Below are positions 44,935 to 55,511 of a stretch of DNA of 64,000 nucleotides, piece after piece. The notes under the pieces were generated by a model. The model was not told the origin of the DNA. It made no database searches and saw only the letters and a list, made by a program, of their open reading frames with translations. Origin of the DNA: Cyathus striatus (taxonomy: Eukaryota; Basidiomycota; Agaricomycetes; Agaricales; Nidulariaceae); the NCBI GenBank assembly GCA_025738555.1, contig JAOVFP010000008.1:2418001-2482000 (forward strand). Reading direction: 5' to 3'. How positions within the stretch are numbered: position 1 is the first letter of the stretch; each line of letters starts with the position of its first letter. The position numbers and the translations under genes are program-made.

Positions 44935-45026
44935 ACGCAGATCATGAAGCGACCGTTAGTACTTCTTAGCCGATCTGCCAATGACGGCTGTAAACCAGAG
45001 GCCGGGGATCGACTCCTCTTGGCGTA
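44935..45026 (+). pseudogene. Divergent tRNA-like copy with an intact T arm
   Basis: The 5' ACGCAGA pairs imperfectly with the 3' TTGGCGT. The anticodon stem AGCCG/CGGCT encloses a 12-nt loop and is not the CTTGC stem of the intact gene. The T arm GGGGA-TCGAC-TCCTC is paired. This is the best preserved of the extra copies, but the D arm is poor. Confidence 0.5.
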
Positions 45027-45105
45027 TAAGTATTATGGCTTCTCAGTTCATACAGAAACGATGAAATAACTACAATTTCTTCGAAGACAAACCATATCAT
45101 TTCAC

Positions 45106-46311
45106 TTAAAGTTTAGCAAAAAACTCCCCCAAGGCCTCATTCAACTCCATCGGTTTCTCTAGCATAACCCAATGGCCCGCATCGATCTCTTTTACTATAA
45201 GATTGTCGCAATACTTCCGAAGTACAGCTTCGTTCACTGCAGGTATTCCAATTACGTCTTTCAAAGCTGCTATAAAGAGCGTTGGAGTTTTAAAGCGAAA
45301 GTTCTCTTTCGGAACAGCTGGAAAAGGTATGATTAGATAGGATGGCGTTGGACGCGACTCATGAGTTGCCTTACTTTCGTTGTCTTTGTTATCTAGAGCT
45401 TTCACTCTTGCAACATACCAGTTAAGTGGAGCTTGAAACCCTCCTTTCATCAGAGCTGCTTGATGTTTGCGCTTGTCCTGTATACCATACGAGAATACTT
45501 AATTGGTTCCGACAGAAAGAGCGGAAATGAGCTTACTTCCTCGGTCCAATACGCAGGTTTATCCGCTCGATTATTGTTCTCAAGCCAATGACGGAATTTA
45601 CCTCTCGTAGCCATGTCAGATATCACCTCATCCGGGTTACCAGCAAAAAACATCGAAAAAAAAGTGTCCAGCTTCATCCCATTTGATCAATAATAGCTTC
45701 GGCAGTGAACATAGTTGTAAACTCACCTTTTCTTCAATTAACGCAGCCCCCCCCTCCGACGCAAAGAATTCCCAATACCCAAAAACGTCGTACCCCACAG
45801 CTTCATGTAATGTTTCGATAGCTCTTTCCCAGCTGTACTGTGGGTCGGGTGGGAGGCAACCTTGTGAGATGAATACACTGGCTAATACGCGTTCGGGGTG
45901 GTAGTTCACCAGACACGTGCCTACAAGTACGCCCCTATGAAACAGAAATTGAAGTAAATACCTTGCGCAGCGATATGAAGATGAGGTTTCAAACCAATCA
46001 TGCGAAACGACCACCACATTCTGGAGTCGCTCCTCATCAAGAACATCAATTACATCCTGTGCCAGATGTTTTCCCTTATACGCTTCCGCATCGGAAGGCT
46101 TATCGGTTCCGCCATATCCTAACATATCTGGTACAACTACGCCATATCCCTGTTCTTTGAGAAAGTTGAATTGAAGAGTCCAGGTTGAAGAAGTGCATGG
46201 GAAACCATGTAAGAGGAGAATTGTGGAGTTTCCTCTGTATGATGGGGTGTAGTAATATGCATATGTGTATCCGCGCTGAGTGGTGAATGTCTTTTGAGTT
46301 GAAGAGTTCAT
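45106..46311 (-). CDS. Epoxide hydrolase-like alpha/beta hydrolase (copy A)
   Basis: ATG at 46311 (MNSSTQKTFTTQRGYTYAYY). Alpha/beta-hydrolase marks: LLLHGFP (oxyanion HGxP), PDMLGYGGTDKP and the nucleophile Asp in VVVSHDW. After a 60-bp intron GVLVGTCLVNYHPERVLAS and the GYDVFGYWEFFAS lid (Tyr/Trp) follow, then ATRGKFRHWLENN, LFIAALKDVIGIP (probable acid Asp) and the catalytic His in AGHWVMLEKP. The Asp nucleophile with HGFP and lid tyrosines indicates a soluble epoxide hydrolase, opening epoxides to diols in the cytosol; no signal peptide is seen. Four short introns; stop near 45106. A close paralog in the same direction starts at 48853 with similar upstream sequence, so the pair arose by tandem duplication. 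No lesion seen. Confidence 0.8.
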
Positions 46312-46994
46312 GGTTAAACGGTAATAACTTTAAGATGGAACTTACCTACGTGCATGTAGCTTGTAAATTTTAAATACTTTTACTTATCGCAAGCCTACTA
46401 ACCGGTAGGTAACGACGTCAAAGATAATATTCGCAGGTTATTAATTAAAGGGCATCTGCCCGAGGTGTACTTTGTCGTTTGTAACGAACGGTTTGCGCTC
46501 TGAGTGAGTCCTTAATATACGTGTGTATACATATCATCGGCTCGTTTTCGGAGCTAGTACCGAATTCCCACTATAGATATTCAGAATATTTTAAACCTAC
46601 ATTAACATGACATAGAGAACACTATAAGTAAGTTGGTTCTAATGTCATCTGGCCGAGGGGTTGTTTGTAATAGTGCGTACTATGATGTGTAAGCATTCCG
46701 GGAGATGATCAAAGATGCTTGTAAGTACCGATCTAGCGGGAATTGACATCGTGTTGTGGTTAGAAAATAGGGCTTCTGTAGCCAAGGGCGTACCGTGCCA
46801 ATAATAGTCGTACGTATAGAACTGTCCCGAAATTTTCTTAAGGGGATATAAAGAACGAGGATTCCGATAGTGTTGAAGGGTGATGTCGCAATCATTCGGT
46901 GTATAGTAAAATCGACATATCTTTCCGTGAACGACCCAAACACGACCGTTTACACAGCCAAGTCGAAACGTTGGATTTTACATCCCAACTGAAC
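46312..46994. other. Upstream region of hydrolase A, duplicated at 48.9-49.6 kb
   Basis: Blocks such as TATTAATTAAAGGGCATCTG followed by CCCGAGG, and TGTGTAAGCATTCC, recur upstream of hydrolase B near 49012-49050 and 49465. This shows that the duplication included promoter DNA. Confidence 0.6.
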
Positions 46995-47530
46995 ATGTGA
47001 ACATTGCGCCGATGATGAAGCTGCTATCAATATTGTACAATTACACTTCGACGTGCTGCGTGAAAGAAGCGTCTAGCGTATTTTTAACTTCATAGCACAT
47101 CTAAACCACATTACTCATAGTATTACACGCCAATGGTGAAGCAGTTATCCGAATGCTTGCTCTTCAACAATCTGAGGAAATATTATGTGCTACAAGTACT
47201 TGACTTCTCTTTGGCGTACTATATGTCTAGTATCGTTCCAACGATTTCTATTTTTTCACGTTGATTATTGTCCTGGTATTTTTGTGCGAATGCGTTATAT
47301 TTCAATGCTAAAGCTTTAAAGTCCAAAAGGTTCCACTGTACAGTGCCCTGTCATCCGAATGCCACTTATCACAATACTCGAAGGCTTCAGACGCAATCTC
47401 TTTACGATGCTTCTCCATCCAGTAATTAGTTCTTTCACAATCTATACGCCGTTGATGAAGTGATTATTCATAACCATGCGTCGATGACACGTAAGCAAGT
47501 ATCTGAGGTTCGATTTCCCTTCCGCGTAAT
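46995..47530. repeat. Three further tRNA-like copies between the hydrolase genes
   Basis: Copies start near 47005 (GCGCCGATGATGAAGC), 47127 and 47446. The last begins ACGCCGT, ends CGCGTA at 47528 and keeps a T-arm GAGGTTCGATTTCCC, but its middle does not fold. No other gene lies between the hydrolase genes. Confidence 0.6.
47127..47218 (+). pseudogene. tRNA-like copy with a perfect, altered acceptor stem
   Basis: ACGCCAA (47127-47133) pairs over all 7 bp with TTGGCGT (47211-47217), and A47218 fits the discriminator. Relative to the intact gene one pair is changed on both sides (G:C to A:T). The D arm reads GGTGAAGCAGTTATCC; the anticodon and T arms are degraded. Confidence 0.6.
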
Positions 47531-47660
47531 TTGGATTCTGCTTTTCATTCTGAGTTTTGCCACCTACTTTACATCGTCCATTTACATGATAATACTTGTC
47601 AACATAGCGCGAAACACGAAAACTTTAGCTGGTACACGGGGTACCAAGGTTATACAGTTA

Positions 47661-48853
47661 CTAAATCTTGGCTAAAAACTCTCCAATTGCCTCATTCAAC
47701 TCCGCTGGTTTCTCAAGCATAACCCAATGGGTCGAATCAATCACTTTAACGCTGAGGTCGTTGCAATACTTCCTGAGCTCCGCTTCATTGATTGCAGGTA
47801 TACATATCATATCCTTTAAAGTCGGAATGTAGAGAGTTGGCGTGCGAAAGTGGTAGTTCTCTTTCGGTACGGCTTGATTACCAAAAAAGAATAAGGAGAG
47901 ATAATAGAAGCGTAAATGGCTACTAGTGAGCGTACCTGCATCGTCTTCGTTGTCCAATTCTCGCATTCTTGCGACATACCAGTTCAATGGGCCTGTAAGT
48001 CCACCTTTCATTAGAGCTGCTTGATGTTTACGTTTATCCTAGAGAAATCAGGAGAAATATTTACTGACAGGAAAGAGCTAACACACCTCAACCGTCCAGA
48101 ACGCAGGCGTGTCGGATAGATTTTTATTTTCCATCCAAGGACGGAATCTGCCTCTTGTAGCCATCTCAGCCACTACTACGTCTGGTTCCACAGCAAAAAA
48201 CAACGTGTAGAATGTATCCAACTTAATTGCATATCTTCAGTAACAATAAAATTAAAAATTTGTAAACACCGACCTTCTTCTCAATTAACTCAGCAGCCCC
48301 GTCGGACGTAAAAAAATCCCAATACCCGTAAACATCATATCCTACGGCAGCATTTAACTTCTCTATTAATATTTTGTAGTTGAATTGTGGGTCGGGCTGT
48401 ACGCATCCGTGGGAGACGAATATGCTTGCTTGTACGCAGTTTGAGTGGTTGTTTACCAATCGGGTACCTATCAATACTCCCCTTTCCAACAGGTTAAATT
48501 TGGATTGTGCAATTGCTATAGTGAAAAGCCTACCAGTCGTGAGAAACAATCACAGCTCTCTCAACGCCCTCTTGATTGAGTATATCAATCATATCTTGAG
48601 TCATACCTTTCGCTTTATACGCTTCCGGGTCAGTAGGTTTATCTGTCCCTCCATACCCCAACATGTCGGGCGCAATCGCTCCATAGTCACGTTCAACCAG
48701 ATATTTAAATTGGGCAGACCAGTCTTCCGCGGTGGATGGAAAGCCGTGTATCAGAAGAACAGTGGGTCTTCCTTTGTGGGGGTTGGGAGTGTGGTAGTAG
48801 GAGTATGTGTACCCACGTTGGGTGAGAACTGTTTTGTAGTCCGCGGTGTTCAT
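47661..48853 (-). CDS. Epoxide hydrolase-like alpha/beta hydrolase (copy B)
   Basis: ATG at 48853 (MNTADYKTVLTQRGYTYSYY). Same layout as copy A: LLIHGFPSTAEDW, PDMLGYGGTDKP, nucleophile in VIVSHDW, then the GVLIGTRLVNNHSN block, the GYDVYGYWDFFTS lid, LDTFYTLFFAVEPD, TPTLYIPTLKDMICIP and the His in THWVMLEKP ending LAKI at 47661. Introns sit at the same positions as in copy A. The predicted enzyme hydrolyses epoxides using the Asp nucleophile, an Asp/His relay and lid tyrosines. It is nearer in sequence to the broken copy C at 54.3 kb (shared YYHTPNPHKGRPTVLL) than to copy A, so copy C probably derives from the B lineage. No lesion seen. Confidence 0.8.
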
Positions 48854-51398
48854 GATGCTTTAACAATGGGCATGAGGTGGGGTTTTTACCTCGTGTTTAT
48901 GTTTCGCTCGTAAGTATTATATACTTACTTCTAACTCAAGTCTTGTTCATATTCAAGCCAAGACATCGGGGCTCGTACGGAATATTGACATCCCACATTA
49001 AATACACCATTTAATTATTATTAATTAGAAAAGGCCCCTGCCCGAGGATGTATTTCGAGATTTGTAATGGGGATGTATTTAAGAAGTTAATCACATGTTT
49101 ATTACTACTTCAACTCCTCTCAGATAAAGAATGCACACACTTATTACAGGCTTGTGATTTAGCGCCCGCACGGAATTCTTACTACCGACATCAAGAAGAC
49201 TAAGTACAATCGTCGGTTACCAAACCCTAAAGTAACACAAGTAACCAAGCGACAAACTTTAGTAGTGAGAAGTCTTTTGAGAGGTTGGTTGTAACAACAG
49301 CTAATTAAAATTGAACTAAAACCGATCGCAGACTTGTAAAAGTTCAGGGGATATCCGGAATACTTTAGATGTACTTTAGAGCGGCATTAAGAAGCCCTCT
49401 TCCTGCAAATCTAGAAGGTCACCGATCACCTGGCTGTAAATTATTTGTAAGAGTCATCGGTGTGTAAGCATTCCAGGTGATGTGTACCAACACTTGACCA
49501 ATCCTGAAGTTGTGGTGTGTAGTACCGCCGGACCGGAGCAGCGGTCACCGGTGCTACTAGGTCAAAAATAGAGCTTGCAGTGTATCCACTAAAGTGAAAC
49601 AATTAGAAGGGCATTAATTATCGAACCGATTTTACAGTTGATTGCAGTATGTACTCAAAGCTGGCCAAGGAGGGTGGAATCAGAAGACGAGGACTCCGAG
49701 GAGGTGGTGTGCGAAATCTTGTGAGTTCCCACAGTCACAGGACCCACACTAGTGTATGTACTCGCACGCACGGACTTCAAGTTTCTGAGTCATTGCTCCT
49801 CGGACCTCTACTCCATCTTGCCTCATCCCTTCGTACAGCCATATCAGATCAGTTTCATTAACCACATTAAATTCATCTCAATTTACTCATTATAGATCAA
49901 TTGTGACTATCAAGGCGGGTAAAGATCTTCGTCCGTTCCAGATCTCGACAATGTAAGACCTTGTACTTTATTCTAATTTTAGATATCTTTCTCAATGCGC
50001 GCTTGGTGCGCGCTACTGGCTCAACTCCTTGTCCTGGCCGTCGGCTTCGCAGATTCAAAGTACACGAGTAGAAACGAAAAAATAGTTAGGTTCTCGTGCT
50101 TGCGACTACAGAGAGATGTCCTAACTAGGAATGTTTAGACAAACACCAATTCTCATACATCACTGTCAGCAGAGGGTCGAGTATCTCCTGTTTGATCGAC
50201 ATCGACGTAGTATTGTCCGGGTAGTTCGGCGACGTTGACTTCTCTGCGCAGCAGTCAGCCAGAACCTGCCAGAACTCTTGTGACCATGGAACATAATCTC
50301 CCCCGTCGGATCCTCATCTGATGCCAATGCCGGTTTCCGTATCGCATTGTGCAGGAATTTGGAGTCTACAACAGCAATATTTTCGAGCGTGATGTAAAAT
50401 GAATTCAGGAGGATGATCTGCCCACTGAAGCCCATATGTAGCCGCGTATCGCCGTGTGTACGTACACCCACGCTCTGCGCTCACAATACACTGCCCTGAC
50501 ATACAGCTGTCTGTTCGCGTCTGTTCGCGTTCGCGTTTGTCTACACCCCCGGCTGCAGTAGGGCAAACAAGTCGCTGCTTAAAGCAACCCGAACTATGTA
50601 ACAGCGCTCAGTTGTCTTCATCCACTCTCCACGTATGAAACTACACACAACGTGGTATTGGCTAGTCAAAATTTCTTGTGCGTTTCCGCTCCGGGACCGT
50701 CCGTAAACAACAATGTACACCCACGTCTTAAGGGTTATCAAGTATCAACGCAGCAACCGCCCCCCCATAACCCCTCTATGGATATGTTTTTCTGCTGTTT
50801 TACGGATTACTATCTCCATTTTATCGCAGTTCCGGCTGTCCCGAAAGGTAAGGTCAATCTCCACGTGGCAAATCTAGCTACTGATATCATATGTAGGTAG
50901 TTCAAGTCGCGTTCGTCCGAAAGCGGTGCAGCACTGATCTCGAAAGGCTAGTTAATCAAGTAGCTAAAGGCGAATTGCGGACACTGTTCAGCCGTCGAAT
51001 CTGCATCCCGGTGTAATGGAAACATTTACATATCGTCGCTTTCTTAACAAATTGACGAAATCTTACTGTGTACTATGCCAAGGGCCAAGGTCCAAGGGTA
51101 TGGGATGAACAGCCTATCTAACGTGTATGTCCAAGAATCTATCCTCTGGGGTATATCACCACATAATCTATTGTGGGCACAGATCCTGAGTCACTTGAGG
51201 TCTCATGTTCCGAACGCTCTAGTTTGCCACTTGTTTCAAACTCTCGCGCCTTATCGGCAGTTGACTGTAACTGATAGTATCATCGGATGCATAAACGGGG
51301 TGACCTAAGTCATTATTATATATTCGTGCAAGGGAGTATATAAAGCATTGCAAGTCTTACATTTTCTTACCTATTACTTCTTCTTTCTTCTCTTAATT
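48854..51398. other. 2.5-kb intergenic region, no gene recognised
   Basis: The first 700 bp repeat the upstream region of hydrolase A in diverged form. Frames further on (for example 49649-49861 and 50166-50471) lack family resemblance, intron structure or coding bias that I can trust. The last 100 bp hold a pyrimidine-rich stretch before the P450 start. Confidence 0.45.
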
Positions 51399-53684
51399 AT
51401 GGATTTTAGTACGATACAGCTTCGACCGGTCCTAGAGGATCTCGTAATTTTTTATGCCTTCTTTCGATTTTGCAAATGGCTCGCGAAACCATATATATTT
51501 CCGTCACCACTGAGGGACATTCCTGGACCTGCACCGAAGTCGTGGTTCATGGGTGAGTATTCCATACGCCTCGTAATCTTTGTTATCTAACAGCCGAGAT
51601 ATATAGGTAATCTCGGACAGTTATTTAATGCGAAAGGCCTTCCATTTCATCAAGAAATAGTGGATCGCTATGGGGGAATGGCGAAAGTCTACGGGTTTTT
51701 CGGGGTTTGTACCTCCTCTTTCTCACTAAATTTTAAAGCTCAAATTTTACAGGATGAACAACTGTACATCTCTGACCCGCGTGCACTCCACAATGTTATT
51801 ATTAAAGACCAAGACTCATTCGAAGAAACAGCAGTCTTCACTGAGTCTGTCACCCTCCAATTCCCACCTATGGCGCAAACCTGACCTTCATCTGAATATA
51901 CAGGACAAACAAGGTTATATTCGGTCCCGGACTTGTAGCCACTACAGGCAAGCACTTTCCTCTTCCCATGGAGCCCTAGAACTAACGCCCAGCTAAAAAT
52001 AGGTGAACAACATAAACGCCAACGAAAAGCCGTCACCCCCGTATTCTCTGTCAGCCAACTCCGGCTTCTGACACCGGTCCTCGATGATATTGCCACCAAG
52101 GTTATATTGCACCACTATTTGTTATCTTGCGTTCTATTGAAACCCATATTTCATTCGCAGTTATGCGATGTCCTGGAACGCGAGACACAACACGCTAGTG
52201 TCCTAGATATGTCCGAATGGATGTGTCGAGTTGCGCTGGAGACGGTAGGACAAACGGTGTTGGGGTACTCTTTTGATCCGCTCGATTCACCACATAACAA
52301 TCCGTACACCTCGGCGATTAAGGAGTTAATGTGATCCCTTTCTCTTTCTCTTGTTCATTGTACTCGTTTCTTATACCAATATGGTAGACCAACCCTCTTC
52401 CAACTCGCACTTGTCCGTCAATTCGCTCCTTTCCTATCCAAACTTGGTCCTGCGTGGTTAAGGAGGAAGCTAGTTGAATGGACTCCGAGTAGACCTGTGC
52501 AGAGGGTAAAAGAGATGTCTGATGTGATGCATGAGACAGCTGTTAATATTCTCAACGCCAAACGAGAGAGAGTTAATCTCGAAGACAGGAGTGTGAAGGG
52601 GGACAATGACATCATCAGTGTCCTGTGTGAGCTCACTTCTCCTATGATCTCCGTATAACTAATAATTTTGGTAGTAAGAGAAAATCAGCATCGTGGCGTA
52701 GATGCACTATCGGACAACGAACTCACTGGCCAAATGACTGTTTTGATCTTCGGAGCGCAAGACACCACTTCCTCCGCACTCAGCCGTATACTTTTCCTCC
52801 TTGCTTCCCGGCCTGATATTCAAAGGAAACTTCGAGATGAAGTACATCAGGCTAAAGGAACGTGGAAGGAGAAAAATGGTGGATATGATGAGGTTATGAA
52901 GCTGCCGTGGTTGGATGCGGTTGTTAAGGAGACTCTAAGACTGTGCGTTTCTTTTCATTCCTCCTTTATATTTTTTCTAACCTGTTTTGAAAGATACCCA
53001 CCAGTGCCATTTGTCCGACGGACCACAACGAAAACCACCACCCTTCCATATGCCCTTCCCACTGCTTACCCTCTCCCCACTTCCAGCTCGCCCGAGGTAG
53101 GCTCCGTTCTCGTACCAAAGGGAACCACCCTATTTGTGAGCATCGTTGGTGCCAATAGGCTTGAGAGTGTATGGGGTGAGGACGCGAAAGTGTGGAGACC
53201 TGAACGTTGGATTGAGGAAAGTGATGGTCACGGCGAGAGATCGAAAGATGGGGGTCCTAGACTTCCCGGGGTATATTCGGGAATGTAAGTTTCGTTCAGC
53301 TTATCTCATGACATAATCACATGCTAATTGTCGGTTAGGATGTCCTTCCTTGGTGGCGGTCGATCATGCGTGTACGCCCCTTCGCTCTCTTTCCTCACAT
53401 TGGTACATGTCTACTAACTATTAACCCGATTTTAGTGGATACAAATTTGCACAAGTTGAAATGAGTACGTCTCCATTCCAAGGTAAAAGAATGAATCTGC
53501 TGACAACTTTATCATTATAGAAATTATCCTCATTTCACTGCTTAGTCGATTCGAGTTTGCTCATACTGGAGAAGAGATCGTATGGAATTTGTCGCAGATA
53601 ATTTCGCCTTCTGTGAAGGATGGTGAGGGAGAAAAGAAGGGGATGCCATTGTTTATCAAGCGAATTTCTGATTCTGATTCCTGA
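51399..53684 (+). CDS. Cytochrome P450 monooxygenase
   Basis: ATG at 51399 (MDFSTIQLRPVLEDLVIFYA), a hydrophobic N-terminal anchor placing it on the ER, followed by the proline-rich hinge LRDIPGPAPKSWFMG. Many short introns. Diagnostic parts are the I-helix FGAQDTTSSA (AGxDTT type), the K-helix ExxR in KETLR, the PERW region (VWRPERWIEE) and the haem loop FLGGGRSC, in which Cys is the haem ligand. An intron follows immediately, then GYKFAQVEM. The C-terminus ends SDSDS with TGA at 53682-53684. It is the microsomal class II type common in basidiomycetes; substrate cannot be told. One exon (51.8-52.0 kb) is less clear, so small indels are not excluded. Neighbouring epoxide hydrolases suggest oxidation followed by epoxide opening. 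Confidence 0.85.
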
Positions 53685-54257
53685 ATAAGCGCGTTTGTCG
53701 AAATGATAAAGTGGACAACGACCAGATCCGATGTAGCCTTATTATCATGCATTCACTGTATTTTGTATTCTTTTTATGTACCGGCTTAGTTATAGTAAAA
53801 ATTCTAATATATAATCTTTATTCGATAACTTGTTAATGACATCGAGCATAGAATATAAACGATACTTTAAATTCACCGAAGTTGAAACTGCAGTTATTAT
53901 GTTCTATTAGACGCTAGTCTACTTGGCGCTCGGTAGTTATAGAAGCTCCCTAATTGCATGCAAACTTAGCAATAAATGTCACTCATCCGCTGGACTGGTA
54001 CAAGAAGCAGTGGTATTCACCGCCCGGCATGCTTACACACCAACCTCTCAGATGCTCTCTCCTTACAAAGAACCACTAATCTTCTGCCAGGTGACCTTAC
54101 GAGTCATATATTTTTGACCCCAATGGTAAACATCAAATATCCCGTACAACTTACCAAGCGTCAATTCCAAGCGTGAGATAAGTGATATGATTTAAAGATG
54201 CACTGGGATGCAATGCGTAAAGATTAGAACACCTCTCATTTTTATCGATAAAGTATT
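53685..54257. other. Intergenic, nothing recognised
   Basis: 3' region of the P450 and upstream region of hydrolase C. No gene or repeat identified. Confidence 0.4.
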
Positions 54258-55474
54258 ATGGACACTGCAACCTACAAAAAAGTCCTCACCCAACGTGGAT
54301 ACACGTACGTTTACTACCACACCCCCAACCCCCACAAAGGAAGGCCCACGGTTCTTCTATTACATGATTTTCCATCTACTGCAGAAGACTGGTCGTCCCA
54401 ATACAATTATCTCATAGAACGTGACTATGGAGTTATTGCACCTGATATGTTAGGATATGGAGGGACCGATAATCCCACCGAAGCAAATGCGTATAAAGGG
54501 AGAGACATGGCTCAAGATGTGGTCGATATACTTGACACGGAAGGTATTGAGAGAGCTGTAGTTGTTTCTCATGATTGGTATGCTGCAGTATTATATCCTT
54601 CGCCTAATTCCTTACTAACACTACTATAAAAGGGGAGTGCTCGTAGGCACTCGGTTGGTCAATTACCACCCAGATCGCGTACTAGCTAGCATTTTCATCT
54701 CGCATGGATGCTTCCAACCAGATCCACAGCTCAGTTACGAGAAGTTGATTGAAGATTTACGTGACGTTGTTGGGTATGACGTTTTTGGGTATTGGGATTT
54801 TTTTTGCTTCAAATGGGGCTGCTACTTTAATTGAAGAAAAGGTCAGTGCATCGACTACTTGCCCATTTAGAAGCTCTATTTATTGACATCGATGTATTTA
54901 TGCTGGATACTTTCTACACTATGTTTTTGCAGCAGACCCCGACTTAGTGGTTGCTGAAATGGCATCTAGAGGTAAGTTCCGCCCATGGATGGAGAGCAAT
55001 AACCGGGCAGATTTACCCCTGCTCTGGAGTGAAGACGTATGTCCAAATCTTGACTTTTGCTGTACATTGAAATATTAACAGCAGTGCTCATAATGATTCC
55101 ATTAGGACAAACGTAAACATCAGGCAGCTCTGATGAAAGGTGGACTTCAAGGCCCATTGAACTGGTATATCGCAAGGGTGCGATCATTAGATAACAAGGA
55201 CGATGAAAGTGAGATATAATCAAATTCCCATGAACACATCACATACTTATTTATCGTCTCAGCTGTGCCAAATGAGAACTATCGCTTTTGCACACCAACG
55301 CTGTTCATTGCAACTTTAAAAGACGTAGTCTGCATACCTTCGGTGAACGAGGCACAGCTTCGGAAGTATTGCGACCAGCTTAGTGTGAAAGAGATAGATT
55401 CTAGCCACTGGGTTATGTTTGAAAAACCAAACGAGCTAAATGAGGCCTTCGCTGAGTTTCTTGCTAAAATTTAA
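54258..55474 (+). pseudogene. Broken epoxide hydrolase-like gene (copy C)
   Basis: ATG at 54258 (MDTATYKKVLTQRGYTYVYY), closely related to copy B. Four departures from the intact paralogs are visible. The oxyanion motif reads HDFP instead of HGFP. A run of eight T at 54798-54805 is one too long and shifts the frame out of GYWDFFAS. The acceptor before LDTFYTMFF reads TTTATG, with no AG where copies A and B have AAG. A T run at 54924-54928 is one too short. The nucleophile block VVVSHDW, NYHPDRVLASIFISHGC, MASRGKFRPWMES and the final SHWVMFEKP remain readable. The two T-run changes alone could be read errors, but the HDFP change and lost acceptor argue for real decay. Confidence 0.75.
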
Positions 55475-55511
55475 CAACAAGCACATATGTATATAAATAA
55501 CGCAAATAATA

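Larger units (their letters stand above)
43588..45030. repeat. Tandem trail of decayed tRNA-Gly-like copies
   Basis: At least seven copies of the GGTGAAGCGGTTATCATGCT D-arm signature, near 43620, 43842, 44103, 44281, 44515, 44867 and 44942. They lie in repeated surroundings: CTCACCTTATTG precedes copies near 43593, 44073 and (altered) 44474, and an ATGAATTCATG..ACATATAA block precedes those near 43835 and 44272. A larger unit of about 440-490 bp holding two tRNA-like modules has therefore been duplicated. None keeps a full cloverleaf. Confidence 0.78.

Noticed and set aside
43588..47530. A cluster of many functional tRNA genes, or a mitochondrial tRNA block
   Set aside because: Only the first copy folds fully. 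The others lose T or anticodon arms, and surrounding genes have nuclear spliceosomal introns.
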